From Enterococcus gilvus ATCC BAA-350 (GTDB lineage: Bacteria; Bacillota; Bacilli; Lactobacillales; Enterococcaceae): a DNA stretch of 64,000 bases. Shown here piece after piece: positions 59,218-64,000 of this stretch (within the stretch, counting starts at the first letter, position 1; each line of letters opens with the position of its first letter). The position numbers were made by a program, and so were the translations under genes. The notes under the pieces are model-generated. The model had not been told where the DNA came from. It worked only from the letters and a program-made list of their open reading frames with translations, and did no database searches. The stretch is from positions 2,433,501 to 2,497,500 of the forward strand of contig NZ_ASWH01000001.1 of the NCBI RefSeq assembly GCF_000407545.1, in the 5' to 3' direction.

Positions 59218-61563
59218 ATCTGCTCGTAAAGCGATCGCAGCGTCTTTTTTCGCTGCCATTCTTGCTGGAATATGTCCACCGATCATTGTCAGTACAGTTG
59301 AAACAACAATCAAAATTACGCCATGGACAGGATTCAATTGTGCGACATCCTTTAATTCAGTCATGTTGTACAAAATCGCATTGATTGGGAAGGTCGCGAG
59401 GTATGCAATGAGCACACCTAATGTTCCCGAGGCGATCCCTAAGATACATGTTTCTGCATCGAATACGCGTGTGATATCTCTTTTTCTAGCCCCTAAAGCT
59501 TTCAAGACACCAATTTCTTTTGTCCGTTCAATTACAGAAGTGTAGGTAATGATACCGATCATGATCATACTTGTTACTAATGAGATCCCAGCAAATGCGA
59601 CTAATACATAGGTGATCGCATCCATCAGGCCACCAGTCAACTCAGTCATCGTACCAGCTAAGTCTGTGTAAATGATCTTGTCTTCTTTTTTCTTTCCTTT
59701 GTTGTAATCATCTAAATAACTTAAAATCTGTTCTTTGTCTTTGTAATTATTCGGATAGATCATGATACTGTTTGGAATACTATTTCCGCCTAAATAAGCG
59801 ATCGTGCTTTCCTTCGTCGTATCATCCAAGGCTTCATTGGTCATCACATTCGTATTTGTATCCTTTTGCGCTTGAACAATCTCAGAGTTCTCATTGTCTT
59901 TTACAATTTTTGATGTCAACTCGTTGCTGTAGGCGATGCCTGGTGCTAAAAGATTCATCGTGGAAGATTGTTTTACACGTAAAATCCCTGAGATTTTTAA
60001 AGTATCGTTGTTTGCGTTGTTATACATGGCTTGATAGTCATTATTTGGAATAAAGTTTCCTGTAGGTACTTTCGAATAATATTCATTGTTGTTGATCAGT
60101 TTAAATTCCGTTCCGACGATTTTGTCGAAGTCGATCTTTTCACCGTCTTTGACATCGAATCCGAGATTTTTCAAGGAATTGATGTTGGTACTATTGTTCG
60201 CGTCTACGATCAATACCACGTCTGTCGTAGCCTTTGGATATGCACCAGATAATAATTTGTAATTATCTTCTAAGAAATTCCCTGAACTTTTGTCTAACTG
60301 TGTTGGGAATGAAGAGACGCCCATCCCAGTCATGCTGGACATTGCACTCATCATAGAAGGGCCGCTGTCTGGCGCTTCATTGGATAATTTAACCGGCTTC
60401 ACATCGCCGTTCACGTCACGCAACAGGTTCATCCCCACTACGCGTGTAAAACCGATGTTGTTGCTCAACTTGGGATCAATATTGTTGATATAATCCACGT
60501 ACTCTTGATTGATGTTATTTGTATGCTGTGCGCGATCTTCGTCACTGATTTTGGCAACGATATTGTTTTCATTTCCCTTACTTGAACCACTCGCTTTGTC
60601 TGACCCTAACGCCTGGTTTCGATTGGTCGTTTGATCGGTCGTGGTTTTAGAAATCGTAATCGGGTATTTCGCCATCGTCTCTGCTTGTGTGCTGTCGATT
60701 TGCTTTTGGAATCCGCTTGATAAGGAGAGAACGATCCCGATACTGATGATCCCGATACTTGAGGCAAAGGCTGTTAAGAAGGTCCGTCCCTTTTTAGTCT
60801 TCAAGTTGTTAAAGGAAAGTTTCAACGCTGTTACGAATTTCATCTTTGTCCGTTTTAATTCAAATTCCTCGCCCTTTTTTCCTTCGATATGTGGGTGGGA
60901 ATCATCCATGATACGGCCGTCTGAGAATTTAATCGTACGGTCGGCATACTTAGTGGCTAATTCTGGGTTATGAGTCACCATGATGACTAATTTTTCCTTC
61001 GACAGCTCTTGGATCAAATTCATGATCTGAACACTGGTCTCTGTGTCCAAAGCCCCTGTTGGCTCATCACAGAGTAAGATGTCAGGATCATTTGCCAAGG
61101 CACGAGCAATCGCTACTCGCTGCATTTGTCCGCCGGATAACTGGTTGGGCTTCTTATGCATATGCTCTGCTAAGCCAACTCGCGTAAGTGCATCCTCAGC
61201 ACGTTGTTGCTTTTCTTCCTTCGATACACCGCTCAAGGTCATCCCAAGTTCGACATTGTCAATGATCCCTAAATGACTGATCAAGTTGTAGCTTTGAAAA
61301 ACAAATCCGATAGAATTGTTTCGATAGGCATCCCAATCGGCGTCTTTAAACGTCTTCGTAGATGTGCCATCGATCACCATATCCCCGGAATCATAGTTGT
61401 CCAATCCGCCGATCACATTCAGCATCGTTGTTTTCCCAGAACCGCTGGCACCTAAAATAGCAACAAATTCTTGTCGACGAAATGCGACAGATACACCATC
61501 TAATGCTTTGGTCGTCGTATCTCCCACATGGTAATATTTTTTTATATCTTTTAATTCTAACAT
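59215..61563 (-). CDS. MacB-like ABC transporter, fused ATPase and FtsX-type permease
   Basis: A 782-residue protein with an N-terminal ATPase (residues 1-230; Walker [10 protein letters not shown], signature [15 protein letters not shown], Walker [13 protein letters not shown]-loop MVTHNP) and an FtsX-like permease: one helix near 280 ([16 protein letters not shown]), an external domain of about 350 residues, and three C-terminal helices. Such proteins export or remove peptides from the envelope. The frame is open 14 codons upstream; AAAGGG precedes the ATG at 61563. It is divergent from an OmpR-type two-component system that may control it. Confidence 0.92.
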   Translation of the reverse strand: MLELKDIKKYYHVGDTTTKALDGVSVAFRRQEFVAILGASGSGKTTMLNVIGGLDNYDSGDMVIDGTSTKTFKDADWDAYRNNSIGFVFQSYNLISHLGIIDNVELGMTLSGVSKEEKQQRAEDALTRVGLAEHMHKKPNQLSGGQMQRVAIARALANDPDILLCDEPTGALDTETSVQIMNLIQELSKEKLVIMVTHNPELATKYADRTIKFSDGRIMDDSHPHIEGKKGEEFELKRTKMKFVTALKLSFNNLKTKKGRTFLTAFASSIGIISIGIVLSLSSGFQKQIDSTQAETMAKYPITISKTTTDQTTNRNQALGSDKASGSSKGNENNIVAKISDEDRAQHTNNINQEYVDYINNIDPKLSNNIGFTRVVGMNLLRDVNGDVKPVKLSNEAPDSGPSMMSAMSSMTGMGVSSFPTQLDKSSGNFLEDNYKLLSGAYPKATTDVVLIVDANNSTNINSLKNLGFDVKDGEKIDFDKIVGTEFKLINNNEYYSKVPTGNFIPNNDYQAMYNNANNDTLKISGILRVKQSSTMNLLAPGIAYSNELTSKIVKDNENSEIVQAQKDTNTNVMTNEALDDTTKESTIAYLGGNSIPNSIMIYPNNYKDKEQILSYLDDYNKGKKKEDKIIYTDLAGTMTELTGGLMDAITYVLVAFAGISLVTSMIMIGIITYTSVIERTKEIGVLKALGARKRDITRVFDAETCILGIASGTLGVLIAYLATFPINAILYNMTELKDVAQLNPVHGVILIVVSTVLTMIGGHIPARMAAKKDAAIALRAD

Positions 61564-61633
61564 TGTGTCACCCTTTTCTCTTAGTTTACTTTGCCAAGAT
61601 ACCATGGCATTATTAACTCAAAATGAACAAAAA

Positions 61634-61651
61634 TTCATAGTAGGTTCACAG
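61634..61651. promoter_or_regulatory. Candidate OmpR-type direct repeat
   Basis: TTCATAG (61634-61640) and TTCACAG (61645-61651) are spaced 11 bp apart, one helical turn, as is usual for OmpR/PhoB-family regulator sites. It lies between the divergent ABC and two-component genes. Confidence 0.4.
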
Positions 61652-61692
61652 TGATTTGCTACTATTATTAAGCAAAAAGGAGGCCAACGCAA

Positions 61693-62367
61693 ATGAATCG
61701 AATACTTATTGTTGAAGATGATGAAAACTTATCAATCCTTTATCAATCTGCTTTAAAAAACGAACGCTTCGAAGTCTTCCGAGCGATGAACGGCATCGAG
61801 GCTTTAGCTATTTTAGATAAACAGTTTATTGACCTGATTATCAGCGACATTATGATGCCTGACATGGATGGGTATGAATTGGCTGAAAGCTTGAGGGATG
61901 CAGGCTATGATCTCCCTATTTTATTTATTACTGCCAAGGATTCTTTCGAAGATAAAAAACGTGGATTCACGATCGGCGTAGATGATTACATGGTGAAGCC
62001 CATCGACGTGAACGAAATGCTGCTGCGTGTCGACGCGCTGCTGCGCCGGGCGCAAATCGTCCACACAAAAGAATTGATCGTAGGGAATACACGATTGGAT
62101 CAAGAAACCTATCAAATCAAAACTTCCCATCAAACAGAAACCCTGCCGCAAAAAGAATTTTTGCTGCTGTATAAATTGCTGGCCTATCCAAATAAAATTT
62201 TTACTCGCCAACAATTGATGGATGAGATCTGGGGACTAGACTCCGACACGGACGAGCGCACCATCGATGTCCATATCAAACGCTTGCGAACACGACTGGA
62301 AAACAATCCTGATTTTTCGATCGAGACCATTCGCGGCTTGGGCTATAAGGTGGTCATCCATTCATGA
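61693..62367 (+). CDS. Response regulator, OmpR/PhoB family
   Basis: A 224-residue response regulator. The receiver has EDD at residues 8-10, the phospho-acceptor Asp52 in LIISDIMMPDMDG, a Thr in LFITAKD and Lys in DDYMVKPID. The C-terminal winged helix (about 130-222) includes LPQKEFLLLYKLLAYPNKIF, ERTIDVHIKRLR and TIRGLGYKVV. AGGAGG precedes the ATG. It overlaps its kinase gene by 4 nt (ATGA) and is divergent from the MacB-like ABC gene. Confidence 0.95.
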   Translation: MNRILIVEDDENLSILYQSALKNERFEVFRAMNGIEALAILDKQFIDLIISDIMMPDMDGYELAESLRDAGYDLPILFITAKDSFEDKKRGFTIGVDDYMVKPIDVNEMLLRVDALLRRAQIVHTKELIVGNTRLDQETYQIKTSHQTETLPQKEFLLLYKLLAYPNKIFTRQQLMDEIWGLDSDTDERTIDVHIKRLRTRLENNPDFSIETIRGLGYKVVIHS

Positions 62368-63413
62368 GAAAAAAACTATTCCCCCAGTTATGGATGTATT
62401 TCGCTGCCATCACTTTTTTATTGATGGTCGTTGTGTTAGCTGTCTTCGTCGGCCTGCTTGTCATGATCAATCACTTTCAATTATTGGCACCTGAACGAGA
62501 AGGGCATTTATTTTCCTTTTATTTCATCATCTTTTTAAGTTTGGTCATTGGTGCTGCCCTCTCATTTTTTGTTGGCAAACGAATTCTTCAGCCGATCGGA
62601 GACCTTCGCCAAGCGATGAGCAATGTCTCTCAAGGCGATTTCGATGTCCAGTTAGAAGAAAAGCAGCATGTGGAAGATGTGCGGGAGCTTTATCATGATT
62701 TCAATGTCATGGTGAAGGAGTTGAGCAGTATTGAGACGCTGAGAAATGATTTCGTTTCAACAGTGTCCCATGAATTTAAAACACCTATCGCTACGATCAA
62801 AGGCTATGTCCAGTTGCTTCAAAAAAACACCTTAACAATAGAAGAACGAAAAAATTATTTAGAACGAATGCTGGACGGCACGCAACAATTGACTCACCTG
62901 ACTGACAATGTTTTGAAGTTGAGCAAATTAGAGAATCAAGGACTAGGCTTGGACTTTCAAACGTTTCGTCTAGATGAGCAAATCCGCGAAGTGATTCTAT
63001 TCTTGCAGCCAAAATGGGAGCAGCTCAATTTGACACTCGATTTAGACCTTCCCCGTACGGATTATGAAGGCAACGAAGAATTTCTTTATCAAGTCTGGCT
63101 AAATCTAATGGACAATGCCATCAAATACAGCCCTAGAAACAGCAAGATCCATGTCCACCTGACAAATGAGTCTGACGGTCAAACGATCACTATCCGTGAT
63201 GAAGGGATCGGCATGACTGAAGACGTTGCGGACCGCATCTTCGACAAGTTCTACCAAAGCGATACCAGCCGCAAGACGAAGGGAAACGGCCTCGGCCTGG
63301 CGCTTGCAAAACAAATCATTGAACTACATCATGGAACGATCAAAGTCAACAGTTCCCCGAACAAAGGCAGCAACTTTAAACTATTTTTGCCAAACGACTT
63401 AAAAAATTCATAA
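62364..63413 (+). CDS. Sensor histidine kinase, HAMP type
   Basis: A 349-residue membrane kinase with two helices (about 10-35 and 52-72) separated by only about 17 residues, so there is hardly any external sensor domain, as in intramembrane-sensing kinases. A HAMP domain (RILQPIGDLRQAMSNVSQGD) follows, then HisKA with the phospho-His in STVSHEFKTPIATI (about residue 138) and HATPase (NLMDNAIKYSP, IRDEGIGM, GNGLGLALAKQI). Intramembrane-sensing kinases often work with ABC transporters against antimicrobial peptides, which matches the MacB-like gene next door. Confidence 0.94.
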   Translation: MRKKLFPQLWMYFAAITFLLMVVVLAVFVGLLVMINHFQLLAPEREGHLFSFYFIIFLSLVIGAALSFFVGKRILQPIGDLRQAMSNVSQGDFDVQLEEKQHVEDVRELYHDFNVMVKELSSIETLRNDFVSTVSHEFKTPIATIKGYVQLLQKNTLTIEERKNYLERMLDGTQQLTHLTDNVLKLSKLENQGLGLDFQTFRLDEQIREVILFLQPKWEQLNLTLDLDLPRTDYEGNEEFLYQVWLNLMDNAIKYSPRNSKIHVHLTNESDGQTITIRDEGIGMTEDVADRIFDKFYQSDTSRKTKGNGLGLALAKQIIELHHGTIKVNSSPNKGSNFKLFLPNDLKNS

Positions 63414-63502
63414 TTAATTGAAGGAAAGAACCGATTCATTCATCTTTAGTTAATATTTCTTTTGTAAGCTATGAGTAGCTCAAAGAAAGGATGACTGACA
63501 AG

Positions 63503-63808
63503 ATGAAGAAGCAAAAAGTTACTAAATCCGTGTACTTTGTTGAAGAAACGCAGAATATCGAAGGCGCGTATGTAGAAGTCAACACACTTTTTGTCGCTGA
63601 TAATCAAGAACAAGCTACCGCGTTCTATGAAAAATTAGTCAAAGAACAGCCGAAGAAATCATTTGGTCTTTTATTGAACGAGTATATCATCAATGCAGAC
63701 GGCGGCTTTTTCCGTAATTTATTGCAATCATGGAAAAATCTCCCCTCTGAATTTTATCGTAAAATGCAGATTCTAACGTATCGGCCCATTGCCGAATATC
63801 AAAATTAA
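63503..63808 (+). CDS. Small hypothetical protein
   Basis: A protein of about 101 residues (105 if the upstream ATG is used) that I do not recognise. It has a beta-rich start (KSVYFVEETQNIEGAYVEV) and a helix (DNQEQATAFYEKLVKEQPK), with no signal peptide or membrane helix. The upstream ATG lies directly after AAAGG, so the second ATG at 63503 is preferred, although its 12-nt spacing is long. It is separated from the kinase gene by about 90 nt and ends at a terminator, so it may have its own promoter. Confidence 0.65.
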   Translation: MKKQKVTKSVYFVEETQNIEGAYVEVNTLFVADNQEQATAFYEKLVKEQPKKSFGLLLNEYIINADGGFFRNLLQSWKNLPSEFYRKMQILTYRPIAEYQN

Positions 63809-63844
63809 AAAAGAGGGACATTTCCATTCGGAAATGTCCCTCTT
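63807..63844. terminator. Bidirectional terminator
   Basis: AAGAGGGACATTTCC (from 63811) pairs with GGAAATGTCCCTCTT (to about 63844) over a 4-nt loop, with an A-run on the left side. Confidence 0.88.
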
Positions 63845-63846
63845 GC

Positions 63847-64000
63847 TTACATCATTGAAAGTAAAAAAACCGCGGCTAATCCGGTAATCACTGAGATTGC
63901 CATTGAACGCGTCTTATACGCGACACCAGCAACCAAGAACATCGCGATTATCCGCACGTTGCCGATCAATTCGAACTGGTTATTGCTGATAAATACGTCC
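63847..64000 (-). CDS. AzlD-like membrane protein, C-terminal part (cut by the window edge)
   Basis: The last 51 codons of a gene running off the right end. The translation is two hydrophobic segments (IGNVRIIAMFLVAGVAY and MAISVITGLAAVFLLSMM) joined by KTRS. This resembles the end of AzlD, the small partner of AzlC in branched-chain amino-acid export, whose C-terminus also has a Tyr-Lys-Thr segment between two helices. Only a third to a half of the protein is visible, so the assignment is tentative. Confidence 0.5.
   Translation of the reverse strand, partial: DVFISNNQFELIGNVRIIAMFLVAGVAYKTRSMAISVITGLAAVFLLSMM

Overview
The window reads as a chromosomal segment of a low-GC Gram-positive of the order Lactobacillales, most likely Enterococcus. 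The evidence is an enterococcal-type copYZAB copper operon, a dltXABCD operon, an anaerobic nrdDG pair under a NrdR box, AGGAGG ribosome-binding sites with frequent GTG/TTG starts, and a Bacillota replication/repair block (dnaX-yaaK-recR, tmk-darA-holB-ricT-yabA-rsmI). The species cannot be fixed from sequence reading alone. No rRNA, tRNA, CRISPR array, insertion sequence or prophage was found.

Layout. 0.1-2.1 kb: a mannonate/galactonate dehydratase-like enzyme and a convergent GntR regulator. 2.2-6.3 kb: lplA, a metallo-beta-lactamase-fold hydrolase, a DUF975 membrane protein, an unannotated 54-residue coiled-coil gene and an M42 aminopeptidase. 6.4-12.1 kb: a Nudix hydrolase, then a three-gene ABC-2 exporter divergent from a LuxR-type two-component system, with a perfect 24-bp palindrome between them; the arrangement recalls the Bacillus LnrJK/LnrLMN linearmycin system. 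12.1-21.6 kb: an orphan protein, dltXABCD (with a duplicated 95-bp segment at the dltB 3' end) and a BceAB-type transporter. 21.7-25.9 kb: nrdDG under NrdR and SOS-controlled dinB. 26-35.2 kb: a Phd-like protein, an HTH regulator, copYZAB and a Cd/Zn/Pb-type P-ATPase. 35.3-41.3 kb: asnS, aspB, ypmB and dinG. 41.4-45.6 kb: a cold-shock gene, an eRF1-like protein, a candidate small RNA, a PH-SHOCT protein and amtB-glnK. 45.7-52.6 kb: the replication/repair block. 52.7-57.8 kb: a YdjI-YdjG-YdjH-like operon, a D,D-carboxypeptidase and a GyrI-like protein. 57.9-64 kb: a YdcF protein, a MacB-like ABC protein divergent from an OmpR-type two-component system, a small unknown gene and a truncated AzlD-like gene.

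Together the accessory genes are weighted towards the cell envelope and metal stress: two two-component/ABC pairs, D-alanylation of teichoic acids, a Bce-type transporter, a membrane-stress YdjGHI set without PspA beside it, a peptidoglycan carboxypeptidase, and three heavy-metal P-type ATPases. The most unusual signals are the partial duplication of the dltB 3' end inside the dlt operon, the palindrome-linked Lnr-like module, a strong orphan terminator preceded by two hairpins (candidate sRNA, 43.1-43.25 kb), and a 15-bp leader hairpin ahead of the BceAB-type operon. All family assignments come from reading motifs and gene order; no database search was run.
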